Source of the DNA: Selenomonas ruminantium subsp. ruminantium ATCC 12561 | GTDB taxonomy: Bacteria > Bacillota > Negativicutes > Selenomonadales > Selenomonadaceae | Length of the DNA stretch: 64,000 bases | NCBI RefSeq assembly: GCF_000424065.1 | Contig: NZ_AUJE01000018.1 | Span: forward strand, 1-64,000 | Direction: 5' to 3' | Part shown: piece by piece, positions 54,087 to 61,794 of the stretch | Numbering within the stretch: position 1 is the first letter of the stretch | How the letters are laid out: each line of letters starts with the position of its first letter | Translations under genes and position numbers: made by a program | Notes under the pieces: model-generated | What the model was told of the DNA's origin: nothing | The model's database searches: none | Seen by the model: the letters and a program-made list of their open reading frames with translations, nothing else

Positions 54087-54415
54087 TTTGTACATGGAGT
54101 TCAAGAAGCTTGACAAATACACGTAGCGGATACTGAAAGAATGGATTGAAAACAATATGACATGTCAACTCCATAATATAGGAACTGTAAAGAATTTTTC
54201 CTGTAAATCCCCAGCTGAATACGTTTCGGAAATAACACAATGAACTTGTTATCTACCGCCGACGGGCGACACGTTGTGATAATATGAAATTATCGAATAA
54301 TGTAGCAGGTTTTTCCATGAGTGGTATCGAATAATCTCCATGAAGAAAATGCAGTGGAGAGCTAATTTTAACGTGTGTATGATTATAAGCAATTTATGGA
54401 TTAGCTTATAAAGAA
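54087..54415. other. Intergenic region before the helicase-nuclease
   Basis: About 330 AT-rich bases with no convincing gene; a minus-strand frame at 53998-54240 runs through the terminator and repeats and is not credible. Contains ATGACATGTCAA (54157-54168), another TTGAC-type palindrome, and an 11-bp direct repeat TATCGAATAAT at 54291-54301 and 54325-54335. Possible weak promoter TTGTGA (54274) with TAATGT (54298). Confidence 0.6.
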
Positions 54416-57400
54416 ATGTCGGTGATAAAAATGCATGATGAAAGAATAAATCATAAAACAGAATCGCAGTCTATAATTTATAATCGTGTATCATCTTTGT
54501 TTCAGTTTATTCAAGAATTGAATAAACTGAAACAGAAAACGATTCTTAATGTTAAAGATTATCGGTGGCATCTATGGTGTTCTGATTTGCCAAATGACCC
54601 GGAGAATATCAAGCTGTTTTATCAAGATAGAACTTCGGATGATGAGAATGTGTCAGTGGATGATGAGCAGGATAATGTACTGCTTAAGGTGCATAAGGAA
54701 GATTTTGAACCGTGTCCGGCGCCTGAGAATATTCTACTAGATTGGTTGAAAGATGGTTGGAATGATTTTCGTTGCGACCTAGAGTATTATGATGAAAAAG
54801 TTGTTATGGAAATTGATCCTGATACCGCGGAGGAAGTTGAAAAAGTAATATCTTTTGATGAGAATACGAACAGAGTTTGTGAATCGAAGCGTTGGTCTGT
54901 CCTTCGTGAACAATGGAGGGAAAATCAAAAAAGAATTGCTGGGAATCGTGATGTTTTTGATAAAATATATAGTGAATACTATGCGTTGAAACGGGATAGT
55001 GAAACAGAGGAGGTCGTTGTTGGAAATGGTATTTTTTGTGATGCAAGGAATACATCTGTTTGTCATCCAATATTGACACGTAGGGTAAAGTTGGACTTTG
55101 ATGCTGTCAGTAACACAATGTATATTCTTGATACTGATGCTGAGCCTGAGATTTACTCTGATGTATTAAAGATATTGAATGGTGTTAATCTGCAGACAAT
55201 CAATGCATTACAGGATGAATTGGTGGAAAAAGATTATCATCCGCTGGATAGAAATGATACCCCCGAATTTCTAAAAGTTTTAATTCGTCAATTGTCGTCA
55301 GATAGTGTTTATTCAAATAATGGAGAACCAGATGGTTGGAAGCATAATAACCGCTTTTTGCTTTATAATAATCCGTGTTTTATCCTTCGTAAGCGGCAGG
55401 ATGGTACGATAAGAGCCATAGAAAAAATCAATGAAGCGATTGGGGCGGGAATGGAAATCCCGAAAACGCTGATAGATTTAGTCAGTGGAGGAAAAGCAGA
55501 TGTTTCACCTGCTGATAGAGAATATTCCATTGAAGAACAGTTGGCCATGGTTGGCGGTGAGAGTGTAGATATTCTTCTGAGCAAGGAAGCTAATCGTGAA
55601 CAGTTGGAAATAGCGCATCGCATAGAGAAATATAATGCTGTGCTGGTTCAAGGGCCTCCTGGTACGGGTAAGACGCATACTATTGCTAATTTGTTAGGAC
55701 ATTTTATTGCACAGGGGAAAAGTGTCCTTGTTACCAGTCACACAACAAAAGCATTGGATGTCCTAAAAGATAAAATAGCACCAGGACTGCAAAGCCTTTG
55801 TGTGTCGTTGCTGGACGACTCTAATAAGGATATGGAGAGGTCTGTTGAAGGCATTACCAGCTTTATGTCGCATCATTCCGCAAATAGTCTGAAGAAAGAA
55901 ATGGAAACTATCGGTGAAGAGCGTAAAAGCATTATTGCTGGTCTGGCAAAGGTCAGGAAAAAAATTTTCATGTGCATTCAAAAGGAATGTGAATCGATTA
56001 TATATCAAGGGGAAAGTCTGACACCGACAGATGCAGCTAAATATGTTGCCTTCAATCAAGAAAAGTTAGATTATATTCCTGGCACAGTTAAGGCGGAGGC
56101 TGTGCTGCCTTTGACTTTTGATGAACTGGTCGAGCTGTACCGTAGCAATAAAATAATAACGGATATGGATGCTGCTGAGTTAAGTTATGACCTCCCTGCG
56201 CCGAATGAATTGCTAGGGGTAACTGATTTTGAAGAATTATGCCGGCATTATTCTGAGGTGGAACATCATATCAATTCTGTTAGTGAGGCAGGTTTTCTTT
56301 CTGTGGATGCGTCCACGGAAAGTCAGACCATCAAGTTTAGGTTGTTTGGTCGGGAATTTATAATTGGTTATCCAGCAAAAGAGCCAATCAAAGCATTAAA
56401 AGAGTATTGCAGTAAATATGGTGAAATTTTGCCTTGGCAGCAGGCCGTTGTGGTCGATGGCGAGACTGGAGGCGGGTATAGAACCCGCTGGGAACGTCTT
56501 ATCGAACAGGTTGAAATTACGAATGATTTGAGTGCCAAAATGGCCGATATAGGTCTGGGCATGGAGGTTACTTTTGCCGAAGGGATATTGGTGGATGATT
56601 TACTGGCACCATTAAAGGAAGCTAAAGGATATCTGGATAAAGGTAAATTGCCATTTATGTTTTCTGTTTTCCATAAGGCTTGTGATAAAGCTTTGAAATC
56701 TGTCCGGGTGTCTGGAAACGTACCATCTTGCAGTAAAGATTGTGAGGTGGCTATTCTGACGATTGAACTTCAACAGGCGCGTAGGAAATGTAATAATTTT
56801 TGGAATGAACTGCTGGTGCCGCATGGTGTATCGGAATTTCAGTCACTAGGGCCGCAGCCGGAACGAGCAGCTGTCCAATATACGCATTCTGTAGGCAAAT
56901 TTTTGAATTGGACTGCTACGGATTATATGGATTTTAGTAATTTGTTGAAGAGTGCAGGCCTTCCTGAGGCTGAGGTGTGTGGTATTACGGCGTTGGATTC
57001 TGCACAAACGGCACTTAGTAAACGCTTAACAGCTATTCATGAGTCTATTCCATTATGTTGTGATGTGTGCATGGATATCCTGAATCTAACTAGTTATCGG
57101 GAGCAGTTGGAAAAGCTTTCACAAATTCTTGTTAAGGATAAACGGGTGAATAGTAATATCCTGCAGGATATATATCGTGCAGTAGCGACAAAGAATACTG
57201 AACTTTATTGTGACTCACTGGGACGGTTGGTAGCTGTTTATGACAAATACAATGTAATGTTTAAGCGAAATGAGTATCTCAAACGCTTGCAACCTTATGC
57301 GCCGGATTGGGCGGAAGCGATCAGTAAACATGAAGGGATACATGGCAGTGATGTGGTTCGTAGTGATATCATGGAGGCGTGGAAGTGGCGGCAGTTATCT

Positions 57401-59431
57401 ATGCTGATTGAAGACCTTACGTCAACTCCGCTTAGTGAATATCAGGCAGAGAGCAGAAGATTGAGCAAAGCATATCGGGAAATTACAGCTAAGTATGCGG
57501 AGAAATCCGGTTGGTATCATTTGCTACGGAAGACAGAGGCAGATATGGATATGCAGCAGGCACTACAGGGATGGTGTTTGGCTGTGAAAAGAATTGGCAA
57601 GGGAAAAGGAAAAAGAGCACCTATGTTTAAGGTTGAAGCCAGAAAGAAGATGGAGAAATGTCAAGAGGCAGTTCCTGCTTGGATTATGCCAATTCATAAG
57701 GTAATGGAAAATTTGAATCCAGAAAAAAATACTTTTGATATTGTTATTGTGGATGAGGCGAGCCAGGCAGATATTTCATCTTTGGCAATCTTATTTATGG
57801 GCAAGAAAGTGATTGTAGTCGGTGATGATAAGCAAGTTAGTCCGATGGCAGTAGGGATTGATACGGATAAAACGGATAATTTGCGTCAAATGTATTTGTC
57901 ATCAGATATTCCCAATTATAAACTGTATGATTCTCAGACATCTATCTATGATATTGCTATGACCACATATCATCCATTGATGTTAAGGGAACATTTCCGT
58001 TGTGTGCCGGAAATCATTGGCTACAGTAACTGGCTTTCTTATGATGGTAAAATTATGCCGTTGCGCTCTGCCAGCAGCAGTAATTTGCTACCTGCAGTAG
58101 TGAATTACCGTGTGATTGATGGCAAAAGGGATGCACGAAGAAAAATTAATGAACCGGAAGCGAAGGCTGTTGTTGCATTGATGAAGGCGTGCATGGAACA
58201 GCCAGAGTATAAAGGGAAGTCATTTGGTGTGATATCCTTGTTGGGAATAGAGCAGGCTAAGCTAATTGAAAAGTTTATCACGCAGGATGAGGAGATAGAT
58301 GCACAAGAAAGGGAAGAACGGCGTATACTGTGCGGAGACTCTTCAAATTTTCAGGGGGATGAACGGGATGTTGTCTTTTTGAGCATGGTTGATAGTCCTT
58401 CCAATCCTACGGAAATTTTGACTAAGCGAGGAGATGGTGTACAGGATTCGACACGCAAGCGTTATAATGTTGCTGCCAGCCGTGCAAGAGATCAGCTATG
58501 GGTGGTTAATTCCTTAGACCATAATGTGAATCTTCAAGCTGGAGATATTAGAAAAGGTCTGCTTGAATATGCATTAAATCCTAATAATACAGAGGTTCAG
58601 CAAACTGTGGTTTCAGCAATGGCAGATTCAGAGTTTGAAATTCAGGTGGCGATGAAGCTGAAGTCTCGTGGATATCATATTGTACAGCAATGGGAAGTGG
58701 GTGCCTACAGAATTGACATGGTGGCTGTTTGTGGCGATAAAAAAGTGGCCATTGAGTGTGATGGTGAGCGTTATCATAGTTCGCCAGCACAGGTGCGTAA
58801 TGATATGGAACGTCAGACGATATTGGAACGCATTGGCTGGACATTTATCCGAATCAGGGGAAGTGAATACTTCAGACAGCCGGATAAGACTATTGAACGT
58901 GTAGTGGAAGAACTGGAGGATTTGGATATCCATCCTGAAGTATCTGAAGAAGTATCAATTGAAGCAGGAAGAGAAACGGAACTGCTGAAACGTGTCAAAC
59001 ATAGAGCTGAGATACTATTGCAATCAGAGTCAACAGTGGAAACTTCTATTGTTAACAAAGCTGATAGTGATGCTTTCTTAGATCATAATCCAACTGATGT
59101 TGGTATTGAGTTGCCAGTATCAACGGAAGTATCCGGTAAGGCTAATTCTGTTTTTGAGCAGCCAAGTTTGTTTTCAGGAGTGACAATGCAGCCTCCAAAG
59201 AGTTTAAGTGGAGTCGCGGAACTGTTAGAGCAGCATAACTATCAAGTGATTGATAAAAGTCAGGAGATGGAGGTAATCTGGGTTATAACGGAAAAGTCCG
59301 CCGAAAATGAGTTGCTTCAACTGCTAGGGGAGGAATACACGGTTATATGGAATAAGCGTGGCATAATATCGACAGAAAACGAGCCATATTTCAGTATAAG
59401 GAGTAGAGATTATGGCAAAAGAAAAAAGTGA
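54416..59431 (+). CDS. Large SF1 helicase with C-terminal Vsr/DUF559-like nuclease domain
   Basis: A 1671-residue protein. A long N-terminal region of unknown fold (about 1-400) is followed by an SF1 (Upf1/DNA2-like) helicase core split by a large insertion: Walker A VQGPPGTGKTHTIANLL (about 412), Walker B DIVIVDEASQADISSLA (about 1108), GDDKQVSPMA, REHFRC, FQGDERDVVFLSM (about 1310) and NVAASRARDQLWVV (about 1348). A PD-(D/E)xK-type nuclease, SEFEIQVAMKLKSRGY to YRIDMVAV and VAIECDGERYH (about 1403-1495), follows. Architecture resembles single-protein helicase-Vsr antiphage genes. Start may be ATG 54416 or 54431 (GGTGA upstream). It is AT-richer than its neighbours and overlaps the next gene by 20 bases. 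Confidence 0.85.
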   Translation: MSVIKMHDERINHKTESQSIIYNRVSSLFQFIQELNKLKQKTILNVKDYRWHLWCSDLPNDPENIKLFYQDRTSDDENVSVDDEQDNVLLKVHKEDFEPCPAPENILLDWLKDGWNDFRCDLEYYDEKVVMEIDPDTAEEVEKVISFDENTNRVCESKRWSVLREQWRENQKRIAGNRDVFDKIYSEYYALKRDSETEEVVVGNGIFCDARNTSVCHPILTRRVKLDFDAVSNTMYILDTDAEPEIYSDVLKILNGVNLQTINALQDELVEKDYHPLDRNDTPEFLKVLIRQLSSDSVYSNNGEPDGWKHNNRFLLYNNPCFILRKRQDGTIRAIEKINEAIGAGMEIPKTLIDLVSGGKADVSPADREYSIEEQLAMVGGESVDILLSKEANREQLEIAHRIEKYNAVLVQGPPGTGKTHTIANLLGHFIAQGKSVLVTSHTTKALDVLKDKIAPGLQSLCVSLLDDSNKDMERSVEGITSFMSHHSANSLKKEMETIGEERKSIIAGLAKVRKKIFMCIQKECESIIYQGESLTPTDAAKYVAFNQEKLDYIPGTVKAEAVLPLTFDELVELYRSNKIITDMDAAELSYDLPAPNELLGVTDFEELCRHYSEVEHHINSVSEAGFLSVDASTESQTIKFRLFGREFIIGYPAKEPIKALKEYCSKYGEILPWQQAVVVDGETGGGYRTRWERLIEQVEITNDLSAKMADIGLGMEVTFAEGILVDDLLAPLKEAKGYLDKGKLPFMFSVFHKACDKALKSVRVSGNVPSCSKDCEVAILTIELQQARRKCNNFWNELLVPHGVSEFQSLGPQPERAAVQYTHSVGKFLNWTATDYMDFSNLLKSAGLPEAEVCGITALDSAQTALSKRLTAIHESIPLCCDVCMDILNLTSYREQLEKLSQILVKDKRVNSNILQDIYRAVATKNTELYCDSLGRLVAVYDKYNVMFKRNEYLKRLQPYAPDWAEAISKHEGIHGSDVVRSDIMEAWKWRQLSMLIEDLTSTPLSEYQAESRRLSKAYREITAKYAEKSGWYHLLRKTEADMDMQQALQGWCLAVKRIGKGKGKRAPMFKVEARKKMEKCQEAVPAWIMPIHKVMENLNPEKNTFDIVIVDEASQADISSLAILFMGKKVIVVGDDKQVSPMAVGIDTDKTDNLRQMYLSSDIPNYKLYDSQTSIYDIAMTTYHPLMLREHFRCVPEIIGYSNWLSYDGKIMPLRSASSSNLLPAVVNYRVIDGKRDARRKINEPEAKAVVALMKACMEQPEYKGKSFGVISLLGIEQAKLIEKFITQDEEIDAQEREERRILCGDSSNFQGDERDVVFLSMVDSPSNPTEILTKRGDGVQDSTRKRYNVAASRARDQLWVVNSLDHNVNLQAGDIRKGLLEYALNPNNTEVQQTVVSAMADSEFEIQVAMKLKSRGYHIVQQWEVGAYRIDMVAVCGDKKVAIECDGERYHSSPAQVRNDMERQTILERIGWTFIRIRGSEYFRQPDKTIERVVEELEDLDIHPEVSEEVSIEAGRETELLKRVKHRAEILLQSESTVETSIVNKADSDAFLDHNPTDVGIELPVSTEVSGKANSVFEQPSLFSGVTMQPPKSLSGVAELLEQHNYQVIDKSQEMEVIWVITEKSAENELLQLLGEEYTVIWNKRGIISTENEPYFSIRSRDYGKRKK

Positions 59432-59657
59432 TGTAAAATTTGAAATGGCAAACGAATTAGGGGTGATTTCGGAAAAGGAAAAGGGATGGAGGTTGGAATT
59501 TAATCGGGTAATATGGAATGGAAGAGACCCGAAATATGATATTCGTGCTTGGGGGCCTAACCGTGAAAAAATGGGTAAGGGAATAACATTGACAGAAGAT
59601 GAGTTGAGAAAGCTGAAAGAACTCATTGACAAGGAAATTGCTTTTTTAGACAGTTGA
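59412..59657 (+). CDS. PC4/YdbC-like ssDNA-binding protein
   Basis: An 81-residue protein resembling YdbC, the bacterial member of the PC4 (transcription coactivator p15) ssDNA-binding fold: ELGVISEKEKGWRLEFNRV, then WNGRDPKYDIRAWGPNREKMGKGITLT and a C-terminal helix ELRKLKELIDKEIAFL. It starts 20 bases inside the helicase-nuclease gene in another frame, so the two are translated from one mRNA and probably work together. Family assignment is from remembered sequence pattern (WNGR.PKYDIR, KMGKGITLT); I consider it likely. YdbC proteins are usually stand-alone genes. Confidence 0.75.
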   Translation: MAKEKSDVKFEMANELGVISEKEKGWRLEFNRVIWNGRDPKYDIRAWGPNREKMGKGITLTEDELRKLKELIDKEIAFLDS

Positions 59658-59680
59658 GATAGTGGATTGAGATACTGAGG

Positions 59681-59736
59681 CAGGCGGCTGGGTTTTGCAA
59701 ACATGACTTTGACAAGTCAAGCTGTCTGCTTTTTGT
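59681..59736 (+). terminator. Terminator after the helicase/PC4 pair, with TTGAC palindrome in the loop
   Basis: CAGGCGGCT and AGCTGTCTG can pair fully if G-U pairs are allowed, followed by CTTTTTG. The loop carries TTGACAAGTCAA (59709-59720). Confidence 0.6.
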
Positions 59737-59793
59737 ATATTATCTAAGTGGCGTTCATTATCTTTAAGTGAAAATGGAGAGGCGAGAAAACTT

Positions 59794-60294
59794 ATGTCAA
59801 AATGGAATATGGCTGATAGGCCTTATGAAAGTAGAGAGTATCTTCAAGGATGGTCTATCGCAGGAAAACAATTACAGACATTATTCAACAAATATAATGA
59901 GGGAATATTAAACGTATATCAAGGATTTTGTTGGATAAGAACACAAATTATTAGCCCTACTTTTGATTCAATGAATTTTAGATATAAGAATAGAGTATAT
60001 TCAGTATTGGTAGATTTAGTTACCGAGGGGGAAAGTTCCCTGTTAGGTAATTTAAGACCATATCAGGAAAGTGCTTTTAATCGTAAGGGGACCGGCAAGC
60101 AGCAATATATGTGTCATGTTTCCGATGAACATGTACGATTCTTGATGGAACAAGCCAAGAAGCATCAGCGCAAGGGAAAGGTCTTAGAGGTTATTAACCG
60201 CGTATATAGACAGGCAGGCGATGAGGTAGAAGTCGAGGGAGAACACCGTGGCCTTATGCCCAAATTGTCACAAGCGCATGCACGTGCTCAATGA
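59794..60294 (+). CDS. Hypothetical protein
   Basis: A 166-residue soluble, basic protein starting MSKWNMADRPYESREYLQGW, with aromatic-rich ILNVYQGFCWIRTQIISPTF and a C-terminal basic region (KKHQRKGKVLEVINRVYRQ). It is not hydrophobic and has no recognisable enzymatic motif. GGAGAGGCG lies upstream of the ATG. It sits between the helicase/PC4 pair and small unknown genes and could belong to the same accessory cluster. Confidence 0.55.
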   Translation: MSKWNMADRPYESREYLQGWSIAGKQLQTLFNKYNEGILNVYQGFCWIRTQIISPTFDSMNFRYKNRVYSVLVDLVTEGESSLLGNLRPYQESAFNRKGTGKQQYMCHVSDEHVRFLMEQAKKHQRKGKVLEVINRVYRQAGDEVEVEGEHRGLMPKLSQAHARAQ

Positions 60295-60338
60295 GGAGAG
60301 GGCAGTAAAGTTGCTGCAGAGTCGGAATCGAAGAAAAT

Positions 60339-60381
60339 AAAGCGGTTGACATGTCAAAAATTGACTTATCAACCGCTTCTT
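60339..60381 (+). terminator. Terminator-like hairpin built of two TTGAC palindromes
   Basis: AAGCGGTTGA and TCAACCGCTT form a 10-bp stem followed by CTTTG. TTGACATGTCAA (60346-60357) and TTGACTTATCAA (60361-60372) overlap the stem and loop. Confidence 0.6.
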
Positions 60382-60395
60382 TGTATTACACTACT

Positions 60396-60566
60396 ATGAG
60401 TCCCTGGACTGAAGACAGACTGGATGAGCTGCTAAATAACGAAAAAGAGGCTCATAAGAAGGACAGGTACAAAAAATGCCCTGACTGTTATTGCTTGGGG
60501 AAGTGCCAGTCAGAGCGTATTAACCTTTGCGAACTGGGGAAGCTCGCTGACGGTACTATCCAATAG
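60396..60566 (+). CDS. Small cysteine-rich hypothetical protein
   Basis: A 56-residue candidate: MSPWTEDRLDELLNNEKEA helix followed by KKCPDCYCLGKCQSERINLC, with five cysteines that could bind zinc. The frame is open back to an ATG at 60351 inside the TTGAC hairpin. Neither start has a clear RBS, so expression is uncertain. No family recognised. Confidence 0.4.
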   Translation: MSPWTEDRLDELLNNEKEAHKKDRYKKCPDCYCLGKCQSERINLCELGKLADGTIQ

Positions 60567-60849
60567 GGATTAGGGAAAGGGTAGCACCGATATATGCTAT
60601 GTGACTTATTATATGGAATAATCCTGCCTGCAGTACTGTATTTTTTTACATAAATATAGCCTGATGACTGTGGAAATATACATTCGGTTAAGGATTTGAG
60701 GCAAAGGGCGTATAATAAATTCATTATTTGTGCGTTATCGTTGTTATATAAGCTTGCAGTTTTGTCTGGAGTTATGGTATGTTATTGACTATCCCCTTGA
60801 CGGCGGAAATGCCGTCAAAGAATTAAGAGATGTAAAGGAGTATCCCGAA
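60567..60849. other. Spacer with a short hairpin
   Basis: Mostly AT-rich, with no confident gene. TTGACGGC (60798-60805) and GCCGTCAA pair around GGAAAT. The frame of the following small gene is open upstream through this area (VIDYPLDGGNAVKELRDV), so that gene may begin earlier than annotated. Confidence 0.5.
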
Positions 60850-60990
60850 ATGTGTGTGTTACGGTTTGAAGAGAGGCCCAAGAAATTTAACGAAGGCAGT
60901 GCAGTGCGGCTTATTGATGTACTAAGAAAACAGCATACAGAAAAGCCGGATAGAGCGTCAGAACAGAATAAAAGTGTGGATGTAGAATGA
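60850..60990 (+). CDS. Small hypothetical protein
   Basis: A 46-residue candidate starting MCVLRFEERPKKFNEGSAV, with AAAGGAG nine bases before the ATG. Its TGA overlaps the ATG of the next gene (ATGA), so the pair is translationally coupled. The frame is open further upstream and the sequence there also looks protein-like, so the true protein may be longer. No family recognised. Confidence 0.45.
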   Translation: MCVLRFEERPKKFNEGSAVRLIDVLRKQHTEKPDRASEQNKSVDVE

Positions 60991-61226
60991 AGATGATGAC
61001 CATCAATTTTGACGGTGAAGAATATCCGGCTAGATTAATCGATGTAAGCGGCAAGCGCTTGATATCAATAGATAGGCTGGATGTTGCCCTTATGACAAAA
61101 GCCGGCTGTTATGTATCAGAGGAAGCCCGCGCTATTGATGAAGGTATTTTTCTCTATGTACCAGAGCCAATCCTAGTATCTGATGAAAAGACACTTGTGC
61201 GGTATGTAAAGGAACTTGTAGTGTGA
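60987..61226 (+). CDS. Small hypothetical protein
   Basis: A 79-residue protein starting MKMMTINFDGEEYPARLIDV and containing KRLISIDRLDVALMTKAGCYVSEE (read in two parts). It overlaps the previous small gene by four bases and ends 19 bases before crcB. No membrane segment or catalytic motif is visible and no family is recognised. The overlap and size would suit a two-component module such as toxin-antitoxin, but nothing in the sequences proves it. Confidence 0.55.
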   Translation: MKMMTINFDGEEYPARLIDVSGKRLISIDRLDVALMTKAGCYVSEEARAIDEGIFLYVPEPILVSDEKTLVRYVKELVV

Positions 61227-61245
61227 TTTAACGAGGAGTAAATAC

Positions 61246-61629
61246 ATGCAGTTTTTATATGTGTTCATTGGAGGCGGGCTCGGAGCAGTGTGCCGTTATA
61301 TGGCGACCACAGCCATAGGTGCAAGATTTGGGAGGATGTTTCCCTTTGGGACATTATTGGTAAACACAGTGGGGAGTTTCTTTATGGCGCTTGTTATGGG
61401 GATTTTGTTGTCGCTGGCCAAATCGGCCAACATGCTTCCGGAATCTTTGCGGTTGTTGTTGACCGTGGGTTTCTTAGGTGGATTTACAACATTTTCATCC
61501 TTTAGCATGGAAACCTTGACCTTGATAAATGGAGGCAACATATTCTTGGCCTTGGCTAATGTTTGTGCCAATGTATTACTGGGACTTGGTGCGGCAATAC
61601 TTGGTTTTCATATTGCAGCCGCTTTATAG
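61246..61629 (+). CDS. crcB: Fluoride channel CrcB/Fluc
   Basis: Exports fluoride across the inner membrane as a dual-topology dimer. The 127-residue product has four hydrophobic helices, GGGLGAVCRYMATT, FPFGTLLVNTVGSFFMAL with the pore asparagine, and the signature GFLGGFTTFSSFSMET with phenylalanines and the Na+-site GGFTTFS. AACGAGGAG precedes the ATG. No fluoride (crcB) riboswitch was found in the 60 bases upstream or in the spacer before the two small genes. Confidence 0.93.
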   Translation: MQFLYVFIGGGLGAVCRYMATTAIGARFGRMFPFGTLLVNTVGSFFMALVMGILLSLAKSANMLPESLRLLLTVGFLGGFTTFSSFSMETLTLINGGNIFLALANVCANVLLGLGAAILGFHIAAAL

Positions 61630-61794
61630 TCAGCAACAAATTCAGAATAACGAATAAAAGTATATCTTTTGAGGAAAGTAACATATCGGAAAAAGTGCCA
61701 ATAGTTATGGTAATACATTCTGCAAGGCTCTTTTGACATCTTTGCTTATAAATTATACAATAGGCTTATATTGTTAAAGCAGGAGGAACGCCGG

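Noticed and set aside
53998-54240. 80-codon minus-strand frame after argH
   Set aside because: It runs through the arg terminator and the TTGAC palindrome cluster, and lacks an RBS and protein-like composition.
60567-61245. Fluoride riboswitch upstream of crcB
   Set aside because: The conserved crcB-motif pseudoknot sequence is not present in the spacer or directly before crcB.
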